Shown here: positions 43,285 to 57,253 of the stretch, in pieces
Position numbering within the stretch: position 1 is the first letter of the stretch
Layout: each line of letters opens with the position of its first letter
NCBI RefSeq assembly: GCF_963855985.1
Contig: NC_087099.1
Coordinates: 650,001 to 714,000, forward strand
Reading direction: 5' to 3'
Length of the DNA: 64,000 nt
Source of the DNA: Ostrinia nubilalis
Lineage: Eukaryota; Arthropoda; Insecta; Lepidoptera; Crambidae
Notes under the pieces: generated by a model
Seen by the model: the letters and a program-made list of their open reading frames with translations, nothing else
What the model was told of the DNA's origin: nothing
The model's database searches: none
Program-made: the position numbers and the translations under genes

Positions 43285-46200
43285 GCTCTACGAAATATTT
43301 TTAATTATTGTATGCTGACGGAAATCCTTGGTAAATGTTTTAACGTTAACCTTGATCATTTTTGGAAACTCGATATCGTTGATTCAAATAAATTATCCCT
43401 TTACTTTGTTCCCCAAAGAAACTTGAAAGTTTAATTTGCAAGGCAATAAACAAAATTTATACTGAAACAATTTAAAAACTCAAAAGATTTGTGAGTGGCC
43501 TCCGTAATTAATGTAAACGGAATGCCATAAAAAGTATAATCTTGATTAGAAAATCTGATTACTTTATCGCACCTCTAAAATTAAACCTGAATTCTAAAAA
43601 TGGATCTAATAAATATCAATTAGAAGTAAAAGCTAAAGTTCTGACACCTAGTCCCGGCCCACGCGCGCCTAGTCGGTTTAAAAGCGATTAGTTTTTATTC
43701 TGTCCCCGAAGTCTTTAATCAAATTAAGCCAACTGCCTCCAGCACGATGTAATTGATCGAGTATTTAAAGGTAAGAAACTGGCGGTATAGCAATTTGTCA
43801 AACTTCCACAGTTGCTCGTGGCACTTGGTTTCGGAAATCATACTTGGAGCAACAATTCGCAGATTTTAGACAACTTAGGATATGGATTTTCTTGCGACCC
43901 TGTGAAAGTGAATTTTGTCGTAGTTACAATTTTATTATATAAAAAAAACAATTACTATCAGTTAAAAGTCGAATAGAAACAGTACACTCGTGATAGGTAA
44001 GGTGCAACTTATCTCGACAGAGCGGCCGTGGTCGTCATTTCTTGCGATTACACAAATACTTTTACGAAAACCAACTGAATATTATAATATAAAATGTATG
44101 TCTAGCCTAGCTCACACACGGAACCAATCCATCCTTGATCTACCCTCGGAGATGTATCCAAGAAGTAGGGCGTATTGGGCGATATTTCACGGCGACCAAT
44201 TTGTCTGTCGGAAGTAGTCTCCGAGCGCCAGGCAGGTCCAAGGACTGACTAGCCTTGGGATATAGGTTTTATGATTATTACTAAAATGGCTGGAGGCGAA
44301 ATGGACCTGTCTAAAAATCTTATTTTCATCTCATGATGAAATTGGTGTTGACTATTTTAATGGAATTGTTTGCACCATTTTGGAATAAGCTAGATTTTTT
44401 CGTAGAACGTGTTATATGCAGGGATAATGATTAACGTTGATTACCGTAAGTAATTAATTAAGGTGGAGCAGATCTAAAAATAAAGAAAGGACTAATAGAG
44501 GTAACATTAACATTGTTATCTTAAGGACTACTGAGGGTCTTCCGGGGTCTTTGCCCCAGTGCTAAAAATACCCGAAAATAAGTGAATTGTATCCTGCGCC
44601 TGTCCAAACTTGTGTTGGGCTGTTCATAAAATTCGGGAAAGTTTGTTAGACCAAAGGCCGCGTGGACGACTCTCATTGGATTAACGATTTCGGAACAACT
44701 GCTCAGGGCTACCACAAAAATATTATTAACGGCAATACTTTTTATGTTTCTGTTACCCGTAATTTTTGTAAGAGCGTGTTTTGCATTGCTACCTAATTGT
44801 TGACCTAAAAATGCAAATGTTTTGCATAGTCTTCTCTCTCTCTCTCTCTTTATTTTACTATTCCTTTAATCAACGCGTTTTGTTTTTAAACTACCAACTT
44901 GAAATAAAAGCACTATTTGAATATTTGACTACTTCTATTGAAAACTACACAAAACAAACACTTTTTTAATGAAAATTTGAAAAGTATTATATTATAAAAT
45001 ATTTAGATGGCGAACATTGTTTTCACATTCCATGAAAGGACAGTTATATTAGCATAATAAAATACAAAGTACATATGTAGGTATTCCGGCATTAGCGGGC
45101 TACTGCTTAATTGATCCGGGATTTAGCGGGTCCTTGTCGAAATTCCATTATGGAAGGTATTCGGGGTTTAATTTTGGATTCCAGAGATCATATTACTGCT
45201 ATTTATATCAAATAAGGTGTCAGCTCTATTTATGCTTGAGGCTGCATTGTTGTCGATCGAGTTTAATGTCCAAACATGAATGAAGTGGGCACTAATGGAC
45301 TTAGCTTTTGGATTCTAGGAATCCAGTTTAGTTAGTTCACGAACTCCGATAGACTAAGAATATCCTCAAGGAGACCGTGAAAGTGCGGGGTTCATCAACA
45401 TGATAAAGGTGAGATCCCACTAATGCGTCCAACTGTGCGGTATGCAATTCAGCACAATAGGATTCGGTCATGTGAAAAGATTATCTATGCAATTGGAAGC
45501 TTATTGTTGTACACCCATAATATTCATTTTCCTCTAGCGTTTTTCATATTAGGATCACTTTTGTAACTTACGAGTACGTCGCTTACATATGTATAATAGT
45601 ACTTAACCATTTCAGACAGCTGTGTCTTCCGAGTTCAATTAATAGATCAATCTAAAGGTTATTTTTAGATAATGTCCTGCGAATAAATTTTAAAGGGAAC
45701 CGCAAAGTTCCAAGATCCTCTCTGATACCACTGCATAATTTAAACGTTGTTCAGACAAGCGTGAGAGATAGCTCGATGAGCGATAACAGAAAAATTATGT
45801 CTATTGTCCCTTAAGTCGCTTTCCCTATTTAGAACTGGGTTATTCGAATTTTATTTAGAGTAGAAGCAAGCAGTCGATTTTTACTTTAAGATGAGTTGTT
45901 CAAGCTACTTTTCCGTACCTACAATTCTAAAAGACAAACATGCAAAATGTACCAAGAGCACTTTTACTTAACGCATATTTAAATAAAATTTATTTTAAAA
46001 AACTCCCAACCCGAATATAGCGTGAGTGCGGTGGACAATGAATCGTCATCAATCTTACTTTGTTTTTCCATTCTAATATCAATATTTGATCATGTAAACT
46101 AGGAACAAAGATAGCCTTTATTTTTGTCCTAAATGTACCTACCTAAGTAATGAGTTGCTCGCTCGTTCAGTAACAAGGAAATCGTAAATAAGATGCAAAA

Positions 46201-46446
46201 ACTTTTACTAGCTGTCCCGTTTCTGGGAACAACTCATTTGCTCAGTGAACCTGAAGACGTTGCCAGGTACAAATAAGCCAGTCTAGGCACAACTTTCTCA
46301 CGAAGTTATTGGAGATCAAAATAAACTTACATATTTATGGGAATTAGAAATTGGAAATAAACCAATGAACTCTGTGACTTTTGTGACAATGAGGAGTTAG
46401 CAAAAGTTTAAAAAAAGAAATGAGTTTATTTTCAGTTAGTAGGTAT
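43285..46446. other. No gene seen
   Basis: AT-rich with a (CT)n run at about 44831-44849. GC-richer patches occur at about 44130-44260 and 45090-45180, but no exon-like frame with splice sites was found. The minus frame 44521-44715 has no motif. Confidence 0.45.
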
Positions 46447-47082
46447 TAGGGATTGCAATCCGGTCCGGCGGATCCGGTAATCCGGCGGATCCGGTGTGTT
46501 TTTGGACCTACCGGATCCGGTGAGTCGGCGCGGATCCGGTAAAGCAAAAAATACGCGAACGTGAACTGGGAAAGTCGAGCGCGCGCGCATTTGCCAGATC
46601 GCTAGACGTGCCGCGACACTACATTGCATTTTCCTTTGCAAAAAATAAATAGATACTTCTTGTTTTATTATTTCTTAGGAGTCAGATTGTTTCTTAAAAA
46701 GAACTGAAGTTGAATTTATAAGTACTAAAATACTGTTTTGTTGATTTACGTCTGTGTAGATTATTAACAAATACTTACATACAGCAATAAGTGAGAGTCA
46801 CACTGATTACCAACTTTATTATTTAGAATTTTCATAATTTTATTAGTACAAATAGTACTTACCAAAAAATACAGTTAATACCGAAAAATATAAATAAAAG
46901 TGACTTTATTTTCCATAAATACGTATTTAATTTTTTTTATGTACTATTATCAAAACTAAAAATCACTAAATACTAGACCAAGTAACTTTGCAATCCGGTC
47001 GGATCCGTCCGGATCCGGCCGGATTAGCGTCAATCCGGTGAAATCCGGCCGGATTGAAAATGATACCGGATTGCAATCCCTA
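46447..47082. mobile_element. hAT element (636 bp) with GGATCCGG array and exact 8-bp duplication
   Basis: GTAGGTAT flanks both sides (46439-46446 and 47083-47090). Terminal repeats are TAGGGATTGCAATCCGGT and its perfect complement ACCGGATTGCAATCCCTA (18 bp). Both subterminal regions, about 46460-46545 and 46990-47070, are packed with CCGGATCCGG, GGCGGATCCGG and CCGGATT variants, while the centre is AT-rich. The structure is a non-autonomous hAT. Repeated subterminal motifs are typical transposase-binding sites in this superfamily. Confidence 0.93.
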
Positions 47083-47128
47083 GTAGGTATGTATTGTGTA
47101 TAGCAATTTTTCCTGTCACTAATTTAAC

Positions 47129-47190
47129 GTTGGAGGAGGCCTTTGTCCAGCAGTGGACGTCATTTGGCTGAAACGAACGAACGAACGAAT
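47129..47190 (-). repeat. Lepidopteran short element, terminal fragment
   Basis: GGAGGAGGCCTTTGTCCAGC, then AGTGGACGTCATTTGGCTGA and a (CGAA)n run of about four units. It begins 39 bp after the hAT target duplication. Confidence 0.8.
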
Positions 47191-47240
47191 TTAAGGTTAT
47201 TTTTCTTTTAAAAAAAAATCTGCGCGTGGTAAATATAATA

Positions 47241-47482
47241 AACTAGCTTTCCGCCCGCGGCTTCGCCCGCGTGGAATTTTGTCTGTCACAGAAAAACTTT
47301 ATCGCGCGCGTCCCTGTTTCAAAAACCGGGATAAAAACTATCCTATGTTCTTTCCCGGGACTCAAACTATCTCTATGCCAAATTTCATCAAAATCGGTTG
47401 CGAGGTTTAAGCGGGAAAGCGTAACAGACAGACAGACAGACAGACAGACAGAGTTACTTTCGCATTTATAATATTAGTTGGG
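47241..47482 (+). repeat. RTE-type retroelement 3' fragment with GACA repeat
   Basis: It runs from AACTAGCTTTCCGCCCGCGG, CTTCGCCCGCGTGGAATTTT and CAAATTTCATCAAAATCGGT through a GACA microsatellite (about 47425-47452) to TTTCGCATTTATAATATTAG. It is the best preserved tail of the RTE group in the window. The open frame 47271-47471 is part of it. Confidence 0.8.
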
Positions 47483-48353
47483 ATTAATTACCTACTGTTA
47501 ACTGCAATTTTCTGGATATGGGGCAAATTTTAGTGAAAAAATTCACATTCCGATTGTTTTGGTTATAAAAGTCTTGAAGCACGCTTTGCTTGGTTTTTTA
47601 TTGCTCATGCAACTAATAATTGTAATAACGGAAATTTCATGCAACAAAATTACTGCAACGTAAAGTAAGTAGGTAGACTCTACCTACAAAATTATGTTAT
47701 ATTGAGTACTTTGAACTTAATGATTTTTGTATAAGGCTCAACTGAATGAGAAGCTTTCAGATGCTTTGAAACGACTCAATGGGTGGAATTTGGTTTAAAA
47801 TAGTTTTTGCGAACTTTTTATTTTTTATTTAAAAAATATAATCTGCAATTTACTAATCCTTTAAAATCGGTTCATAATGTTGCCCAATTTTTGTGTGGTG
47901 TGGTACGAACAACGCATTTAATATTTGATGTTAATAAACTCATGTTGCTATTCAAAACATGAATAAAAACGTTTTATTGCACGTCAAATTTTACCCAGAA
48001 TAGATTTGAATATTCTGAAGGACGCTTAATAGGGCTTTAATAAATTATAAGCGGTAATTAGTTACGGCGCTAAGTGCTTGAATAATTTTACACGCGCGTG
48101 AACTTTACCAGGTAGTACAGTCAACAGCAGTTCATCAAACCAAAAAATCACTAGCCAATGAATTTTTAATTGTATTTCTTTAATGTTTACCGAATATGAT
48201 TCAAAATTAATCGAGGAAATCATGCTTATTGAGAGTTTGTAAGGTAGGTAACTATAAGCAAAATCCTCGACGATTTATCTTTCAATCATAAAATAACAGA
48301 GAAATAACAGGATCATAACTTGTATGGTATGTTCTTTTTGGTTGAGCCGTTAC
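47483..48353. other. No gene seen
   Basis: AT-rich with nothing recognisable. Confidence 0.5.
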
Positions 48354-48402
48354 CGTTTCAGCCAAATTATGTCCACCGCTGGACAAAGGCCTCCCTCAGT
48401 CT
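48354..48402 (+). repeat. Lepidopteran short element, small fragment
   Basis: CGTTTCAGCCAAATTATGTC, then CACCGCTGGACAAAGGCCTC. Truncated on both sides. Confidence 0.7.
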
Positions 48403-51400
48403 TCATGTAGAGCCGCTTTAAACCTAATTCATGGCATAATGTTTGTCTCTGTCTAATTCCTATTCTGTCCGTAAGGCCACTATTACTTAGGCAAGTCTTA
48501 AACAGATTTCTCTCAAGCAGACCTAAAATATTCAAGCGACGTATACTGCGACTAATGGTCCCTGTAGACAGCTTATAGCGTTGATAACTACCTACAAGGC
48601 ATTAATAATTGAAGATCTAATAGACAAGAACTCTAATATCAAGCTTATCACTTTGGCATCTTTGTAGTTCAATCATTTTTTTTTTTCAATTTTGACCATT
48701 GGTGGCACTTATGAACATCAAACACAGTAAAAAGTAGTAGTTGTAATAGGTAGGTGTGAAGCTGGGACAAAAATTGATAGTGATGCCTTTGTAGGTAATA
48801 ATCCTAATAGGAAAAATCTGAATACAAATGTTTATTATTGTAGTGTAACCTAACATAAACAAAACAACTAACAAACATCTGCCCATGATTCAGAAACTTT
48901 CGCGTTTAGAATAAAAACTGTTTTATTTTTGTCCTTCGATATTTGCCAACATAAACTAAGTTACCCACAAAAATATGGTTCTATCTACATTATTCCGTAA
49001 TGTATGTTAATGAAATCCTCCGTAATTTGCTGTAATAATTTCCTAAGTTGAAAAAACGTAGTCTATCGTAGAGAAGAGATTAGCCATTAATCTTCTTGAA
49101 GACTGTTCGTCATCTTTTTCCCCGAGTCACGATTACGGCCATCCAATCCCTTATCAACTTATGTAACTTTTAGAGATCTCAGCAACTGCACAATACAGAT
49201 AGAAGCAGTAGATCCGCTTACGAATACCTCGTACATTTCGTTCCATTAAGTTTCTTGCTCGTCTTGAACACATGATTCTCTAAGTGTAGGTACTTGCTTT
49301 ATAAAGTTTATTACTTTCAAGCTTCTGTTCTTGCAAAACTTTAGTCTCCTATGTAACCACGGGGCTACAATGTCACTTTAATTTACCCTGACCAAGTATT
49401 TGCATGGAAGCCTATGATTTAGCGCTTTAAATGCATAATATTACAGCTCTGCTAATTCTAGTTCGTCCACATTCTGATTTTAGCTGTCCTAACAACAAAA
49501 AACGCCTTGAATAGTAAAGCTACTGTTCCTAAGTTTATCTGTGCAAACAATTTTTCAACTAGTCGTAGTACGAGTATATTAATAGTGCGTGTTATTTATG
49601 CAAGTCATGAGTGCCCTGAGCACTGGGCCAGAATGTTTTGGTATGTGGGAGTAAGCCCTACTAATTCTCCAAATGGATGACGCATACCACAATAAAATCA
49701 TAATAGTTTTCATCATAATAAAAGGATGCATTAGCTAACGTTACTTTATTATTCTATGTTTGCAAATTTTTAACAACCTGGGATGGGGCGTAAATTAATC
49801 ATTGCCTTAATAAAATGTATACCTTTAAATTTATGACGTAACATTAATTAATTGCCTAGCGACTCCATACAAATTAAAAAGAAAATTCACACTTAGCTTG
49901 TGTTCATTCCTCAAAGTAATAGATCTCAACTTTCTCAATTTTCCATCTACTTGAAGTAACAACTAATACTATGCCAAAAATAGGTATCAGTTGCTAATTG
50001 GAGAGGATTCGTTTGACTTTAAAATTGCTTTCTGAAGGTTCTGTTTACAATACTCAATTGCCCAATTGCCCTTCATTCTATTGCAAGAGAAGACTAAAGT
50101 CAAAAATCTTTTTATTAAAATTGCATTGACTTGTACGAGTATTCACCCCACATTGCTAATAAACGAACTGAATTATCACGAAAACGTTATAACAGTTAGT
50201 AAGAATTTAAAATCTATTAACTAAAATGTAAACAATATCGGTCGTCAAATATCTTGGATTTTTTTATAATTTCATGAGGTAGTTACTTTAGTTTGACCCT
50301 GGCTGTAGCCTTCAGTTTGAGTGCATCAAAATCCGATAGATGTCGCGCGAGTCGGTGGCCGGCCGTTTTTCATCCGAAGGGTGATCGGTCCATTTATCTT
50401 CAGACCCCTGGACTAACCTTCCATCCCGCAGCCGGTCTGATGGCCTGTGGCTGTTGATAAGGGCAGTGATTCGAAGGTCAGGGTAAGCACCCTACTTTTA
50501 GAGAGTTTCGTGTTTTTGTTAATGGAAAATAACTTTATTGGTTGATTGACGTCCAGTAGTCTCTCTATCTATCGGTTTTTTCAGCAGATATAACAAAATA
50601 TGAACAATTTTCCCTATGAAGAGTTTCCGTGTTAGACTCCGTAGAGACAGCTCAAACTGCTAGTTTTCTTCTTCTTGTTTTCTTTCCTCGAAAGGTGAAT
50701 GATAAACAGTTGATTGGACAGCTGCATCTGAGCAAACATCAAATTTGCCGCCTGTTTGCGACGGGCGTCGATGCGCGTCTAAGCCCATGCAAGCCGTTTG
50801 ACTTTACAAAGCAAACAAAATTGTTTGGCGACGCACTCCCATGGAATTTCACTTTGAAATCGAAAACGCATTTATTCACAGAAGAGTCTGAAGTGTTGGA
50901 CGGATTAATATGACTTAAGCGTTCTTTGCAGCGTCTTAATTTGTTTCTCAATATTTGAACATTCTTCGAATCAATGGTGCATGAAATTATCAAATTAAAC
51001 ATAGACTCAATCTTGATGTTATTATTATTTTTGGGAATAAGATCTAGAGTCTTTTCCCCCAAATTTCACAGCCAGTCTTTTGTTCAGAGGGTATTATAAT
51101 CGGTCTATCTCATTACATATCCATGTTAGACGCTCATGGCGGGTCATGACGTCTGACGACCAGGGTTGTGACCTCAGAATTACAAGCCACGTGATAGAAG
51201 AAACTGAATTCTTAAACAATTGTATAATCAGTTAACTTAAGGAAACCCGAAGCTAACAAATAGGTTGATATCCCTCAAATAAATTGGATTTAGCTTTCAG
51301 CCATCTTTGCGGCAGCGACAGAAAGCTTTTGCGGTTATTATTAGATCATAAACTCGACCATTGACTAACCACGCTTTGTGTGAGTTCGTCGACCTTACAA

Positions 51401-52580
51401 ATCATTCATGTTCAAAATTCATGAAGCTAAGTAACAGTATCTACAGTGTTACGACTGAAAACTTTTGTGAGCTTTTGGTTGACCATGCTGTATTTCCTAT
51501 AATTAGGTATTTGTTATTAACCTAGGCTTAGACATTATTTAGTATGAATGTAGCAGAGTAAACAAATGCTGATAGATCAACAAAATAAAACAAATGTACC
51601 CAAAGCTTTCATCAACTTATATGTACATACTTAAGTGTAACTAGAAAAAATCTAAATATATTTACATAAATAATATAGTATTTCGTGCAGGCGATGTCAC
51701 CCCCAAAATTACGTCTAATGAAACCAATGAGACTAGAAATACATCGTCTGTAATCTTGAGATAAGTCGTAAAGCAGATTTTATGGCTCACACGATGTGCT
51801 CCGAGAACCTTTACTATATTTACCTAGCATTACATAGCATTACATACTCTTCCAAATTAGACTGTAGTTTTCAGTTGATAAGGTGTCTGTTGATATTTCT
51901 GTCTAATAAAGTTAGTTGCAGAGAAACCTCTTTAAGAACTTGGCACGTACCTACCTACATTTTAGACGGTTAATAACATGTTTAAAATATTTTACATCTA
52001 TGCTTTCGTCATTTGTTCGTCGAATTTTACTTTTATTTGAGACCAACGGGTAGGTTTATTACAGTTGTCTTACGCATAATTTAACTATATCTCATGAAGG
52101 CTAATTTTTAGAAGCGAAATGAAAACTATGTAAAAAAACTTTTAGTCTGACTACTTTTAATTAAACTTTCAATAAACTTTATGTTAAAGTTAAATAAATA
52201 ATTAACTTTCTAGGAGGAATAAAGACCATTAGGTACACTCGTTCATTAGTATTTTTCTAGACTAAACTGGCCATGCCTTATATTTCAACAGAGCTTTGGC
52301 TAAAAATTAATTGGCATAAAATAAAATTATTATCACACCTCACCATATGAACTACGTACGCTTTCATAAACTGAATAATATTATACGTAATACCTAATAT
52401 TGATTGTAATCTCAAGTCTGGCCTAATTACAAGGCAAGAATTCAACAGAACTCATATCAAATCCAGCCTCTAGGGTAGCTTCAGTCTATGTTATGACTGC
52501 CAATGTAATAACCTTGAATTAAAATATGTACCCGCCGCCATAATATGCGTATGTCCCGGGGGAGATAAAACGCGCCTTCT
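48403..52580. other. No gene seen; GC-rich patch 50325-50480
   Basis: The GC-rich patch at about 50325-50480 has no coding features on either strand. Overlapping opposite-strand frames at 50629-50913 and 50739-51062 lack motifs, bias and splice context. The rest is AT-rich and could be receptor intron. Confidence 0.45.
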
Positions 52581-52766
52581 AAGGCCGGATTTCCACCAAG
52601 GCGAAGCGGAGAAGTGTTTAGCCGTAAATGTTTTCTTTAGAATTTGACAGCGATGGCGGCGCGGTGCGACGCACAGCTTTGCAGTGGGAGACGAGAAGTA
52701 GAAATAATGAAAACTGGTTGGTTATACAACACACTTCTCCGCTCCGCTTTGGTGGAAACCAGCCCT
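52581..52766. mobile_element. 186-bp MITE with about 36-bp TIRs
   Basis: The left end reads AAGGCCGGATTTCCACCAAG then GCGAAGCGGAGAAGTGT. The right end, inverted, reads AGGGCTGGTTTCCACCAAAG then CGGAGCGGAGAAGTGT. Only a few mismatches separate them. TA lies at both flanks (52579-52580 region and 52766-52767), although the left one is imperfect. The interior is GC-rich and creates a spurious minus-strand frame. Confidence 0.75.
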
Positions 52767-55700
52767 AAAGAAGCCTTGGAAGACTCGTAAGTATCATAAC
52801 GTCTTCCTTGGATGGCATTATGGTAATCAGCATTAACGTTAGCACTCACTATCTTAATACAAGAATGTAGAGACGAGGATTACAAAGCATCCGGGGTGAA
52901 CAATTTTAAAAGGAAGAAAATTGTATGATAATGCGACATGAAAAAGCAAAAATCATACAATTATGATCGCGATTTTAAGTAAAATGAAATGAAAAACTTC
53001 ACTTAGAATTGTATCAAGACCCACAATAACTTTTTCTTTTCTTTCTGGGCGTTTTAGTAACTGAAGTAAGATTGACCCTAGTGTCGAGGCTCTATGGGCC
53101 GTTTTAAAGGCGTCTGATAGCAGAACGGATTAATACAAAACATTGTAAGGTACTTAGACTGCACATTGGTTGATTACTTGTCGTATCTGAAATTTCGAAT
53201 ATGAGGTTATCTCTAAAACACGAGTAAAATGACGGTTTTTATAAAATATGCGGTTACGAGCTCGAATTTAAAATTATCTTCTAATAAAGGCATAGTTGGT
53301 TGTTATAACCGCTGCAATATACATTTGACCTTCGGAAATCGATAAAGTGATTTGCATAAATGACGGCCCGTGTGATAGGTGCTAGATACGGGGATAGTTT
53401 AGGCAAAATGCAGACGAAGATAATTCAGTTACCTTCGTGTTCGTGTCACAAACAACTAACGTTGTTCTCGCGTTGTTTGAAATTAATCATTTAACAACTT
53501 TAAAGGGTATTTGTATTTTCGAAGTAAGTAAACAAGACAAAGAGACGAGAATATAGCAAAAACATACATTATAAGACCTATAAAATAGAAATCTTTCTAC
53601 TTGGGAGATATTTTTCCTGCAATTTCTCTTACTAGCTGATGTGAATTATGCACCTGTCTCAGTTAAACTTGATAATTTATGTGTCTGGCCTCTTCCAGTC
53701 TTCGATTCGAAATTGTTTTAAGCTTTTAATCTTTTAAAGCGCCCCATTCAAGTTTTTTTCCAGTCAAGACCTTTGTTCTTGGTACTGATACCGAATTTCA
53801 TTAAAATTTAAACATTGAAATCTTAATAAGTAGATGAACAGTGGGATAGTAACATCGATATTTGTAATTTTCGTGTGTGAAAATTTTAGTACCTACCGAA
53901 AAGTAACGTTTACAGATTGCCTAAAGGTTAACCGTGGTTATAATCTATGCCGTGTCTGAGGCCACTGAATGGGTTCAGGCGTTCCTGGTCCCGTGAAACG
54001 GCCGGGACCTCACGATCAATTTTATCAGCGCCGCCAGACCTAGTGATTTACTCTCGTATAAATTACCAAATGTATGGATGACCGAGGTTTTATTGTTTAT
54101 CGATCGGAAGGACAAAAGGGTTGGAATGACCGTGTTTATGGTTTGGGATGTTCAGTATTTCCCAATATTTAGGCCAAACAGGAATTTACATTGATGTTAT
54201 ATCACAATATTTTATTTATTTATGTTCGAGGAAATATGAGTACCATGACTTTGAATAATATCATAGATAAATTGGTCTTAAAATATGATGTACACAATGC
54301 TTGATTTAAAATTTAATTAGGTATATATTGCTTCGCTGTAAATACTCATAATTTTACTACGTCACTGTAAAATCACTACAATATTCTAAAAGTGCAGTTA
54401 AGTAAACCATTATTCATATTTTTATCGTTAACCCTAAATAGCTCGTGCATAAAACATCTCGTTAACACATAAAATAAACATCATCAAAAATATGAGCAGG
54501 AAATAATTTCGCTCGAGCTTGATATTGTATGACAAAATGTTTCCTGTGAGTTAATAGCTCGGAATAGGAAAACATCACTCATTCCCGAGTCGTCTCTAAC
54601 CGTTAGGGTGCTCTTAAAAAGCAAAATAAGAAAAACTTGTTTTTTTTTGCCGTGTCCATGGCAAAATAAGCTTTTACTGAAACTGAAATTCGACATGGAA
54701 AGCGTGTTTAGAAGCAAGTTATTTGAAGAAATAATATCAGTATAAATAGGGCTAATGTATCAAGTTTTACCTTGTTTAAATTCCTGCCCACCTGTTATTT
54801 CGATCCTTTTGGTTGCTATCCCACACACGTTTTTTTAGCGTTGAATTTTCTTGGGTGACGTTAAAACGCCAGCGGCACGGCACTACATCATCATCGCCGT
54901 AAAGTATAATAATATTATTCAGTCCCTTTAATAAAATTACATTGGTGACAGTTTTAATTTCGTGGTCACTTCACGTAACAAAATAGTTACGCACAAAAAA
55001 GACGTTCACGAAATGAAATTAATAACTTAATTTTGTTTGCAAATTAATTTAGTTACCTGGCAAAGGTTATTTCGGTGACTTTAGCTCATTTTAAGATCTT
55101 ATTTTTGCTAATATGTTAAAATAAAAGAAGGACAACGTAAATAATAATAGCAATAACGTGTTCGACACTTGAGCGTTATTATTATGGGCGTAATTATGAG
55201 ATTATGTGTATCTTTCGCGGCACTCTGTCAATATACTCCATCGAGCCTGATATAGGTTTTTTTCTTTTCACTTTGCTCATATTGTACTTGCTAGAGGACG
55301 TCCTCGCAAAGAAAAATAAAACCTCGCCGTTATGCGTCGTAGCGGTTTTCTTTAATAAGAAGGGTCGTAGCCATTATGTGGACTTAAACACTCGAAGCGG
55401 CTAACTTGACAATGTCGAAGCAAATTAGAATCCCTCTCAAAAATATTAATAAGCTGTTTTGACTCTGATGTAAGACGTTAGCTGACCTAGAAATCGAGTA
55501 ACTAATAGGTACTATTTATCAAGATATATAACAGAATTAGTAGAACCTATTGAAAGTCGTCTTTCCTAACTGATGATCAAGCGCACAAGGCTATGAAGTC
55601 CTGCCAATTAAAAAACAAATAATATTCAAAATTTTCTAAATTATTTTTTCAAGTCATAGTACTCCCGGCTCACTGATTAAATGTACCTTTTTCGGGATGT

Positions 55701-56014
55701 ATGTTTCTTATTTATTAGCCTGTTATCCTTAAATTTGGTTATAACTAATTTTTAACAATCGAACCAATAATAATTTATTCCAAATCTCAAAAAATTCGGC
55801 TTCTCTCTTCATCTTTATCTGAAGCGCACGCGTAATTAATTATTCCTGACTGAATAACTCCTGTAACAACGAACAATTTTTGTAACCGCTCCGCTTATTT
55901 TGCAAGAGAAAGAAGGATATTTCAAAGAAATAATAAAGCAAGATTCCGCCATTTAGGAATATTGCAAACTGGGTCACGTAACGCTGCAAGAAATATTAAC
56001 TTTATTTTCTATGT
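52767..56014. other. No gene seen
   Basis: AT-rich with a GC-richer non-coding patch at about 53940-54040. Frames at 54484-54717 and 55204-55404 lack motifs. Confidence 0.5.
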
Positions 56015-56158
56015 ATAATATGTATGTATTTACAAAAAAAAAGTATATAAGTATGTTTATCCCGTCGTCTAGTACCCATAGTACAAGCTTTGCTTAGTTT
56101 GGGACTAGAGGCGCAGTGTAAAATGTCCAAGGATATTTATTTATTTATTTATTTATAG
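56015..56158 (+). repeat. SINE-like repeat, 3' part
   Basis: It matches 4618-4750: poly-A, AGTATGTTTATCCCGTCGTC, AGTACCCATAGTACAAGCTT and CGCAGTGTAAAATGTC, ending with (ATTT)n. It is 5'-truncated, as retroposed copies often are. Confidence 0.75.
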
Positions 56159-57027
56159 GTTACAATGAGAAGGACCATTGTTATAACGAATAAATAGGAG
56201 CTTAGTATGCGAATGCAGTCTCTTTCAACTTTCAGTTTTTTTTTATAATATCACAATGGAAAAAGAGGCAGAGGATTTAATGCATCCGCCACCTTACTTC
56301 TGAGGTCATATTGATAAATTCCAAAATAATATTTTGTAAATTGGCGACATCTTATTGGATCGCGTACGAAGCCAACTTCGGTGGCAGGGTTAATTCCCAC
56401 CGGGGCCAAAAGTTTTCTTATTGTGTACGAACATGTAATAAGTATGTAGGATATGTACCTACCCATTCTTTAATCGATAAGTCTATACATATTTTAGTTT
56501 CTGTTATTTAGACAGGCTTAGATGGAAGAGGTAAATAAGTAGAGAATTACAATTTTCATTATTAATATTTTACTGGAAACCATGCCAAAATATCAGAAGC
56601 ATGAATGCGGGAATAAGTCTTGTTTATCGTGACCTAAATCCTGAGGGGCCCTACTGAATTTATATTAGCATGGAAAATTAATGTGAAGGTTGAGTAGGTA
56701 CGAAGCAATCTGTGGGATGGAATAAAATTATCATTCCACAGGTTAAGTTTGTACTTAACTATGGCTACCCGCAGGATCTAGGAAGAACATGGCCGCTAAT
56801 CAAATCAGGGGTAGGTACTAGTTCAGAATTAGAACTAAGGTCTTATTAAAGCATGAAAATAAATTTCAGATTAAAACAAGGTCTTATTCATACGTTTGAA
56901 TAGGTACATAAGAATAAGTTTATTTATAAAGTGGAACATTGTAAAAATGATGCCTCAAAAAACGCATTTTTCCTACATACCTAGTATGACCTAATAATTA
57001 AAAACTTCTCTGGCCCCAAAAAAATCA
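56159..57027. other. No gene seen
   Basis: A tRNA-like box (GGCAGGGTTAATTCCCACC, about 56381-56399) suggests another decayed SINE head. The frames at 56251-56511 overlap it in opposite directions. Confidence 0.45.
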
Positions 57028-57253
57028 TACAAGGTGGAAACGATAAGTGATCTCATTCGATTATTTCTAAACTACACAAGATATTGACAATCTGATTACT
57101 GATTCTGAAAGTGCTTCACGAGCTCTTTCAAACGATATCAGTAATAGGTTACAGAATTAACTGGATCTATCCATAAATTCAATGTTTTCAGCCTCCATAC
57201 ATTATATAGTTTAGAAATAATCGAGTGAGATCACTTATCGTTTCCACCCTGTA
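57028..57253. mobile_element. 226-bp MITE, TACAGGGTGG-type ends
   Basis: Left TACAAGGTGGAAACGATAAG and right, inverted, TACAGGGTGGAAACGATAAG. The inverted repeats continue through GATCTCA and ATTATTTCTAAACT for about 48 bp. The terminal decamer matches the element at 16743-17213, but the rest differs, so the two are different families of one superfamily. Confidence 0.85.

Noticed and set aside
50629..51062. Overlapping 94-aa plus and 107-aa minus frames
   Set aside because: Opposite-strand overlap, no codon bias, no motifs and no splice or promoter support.
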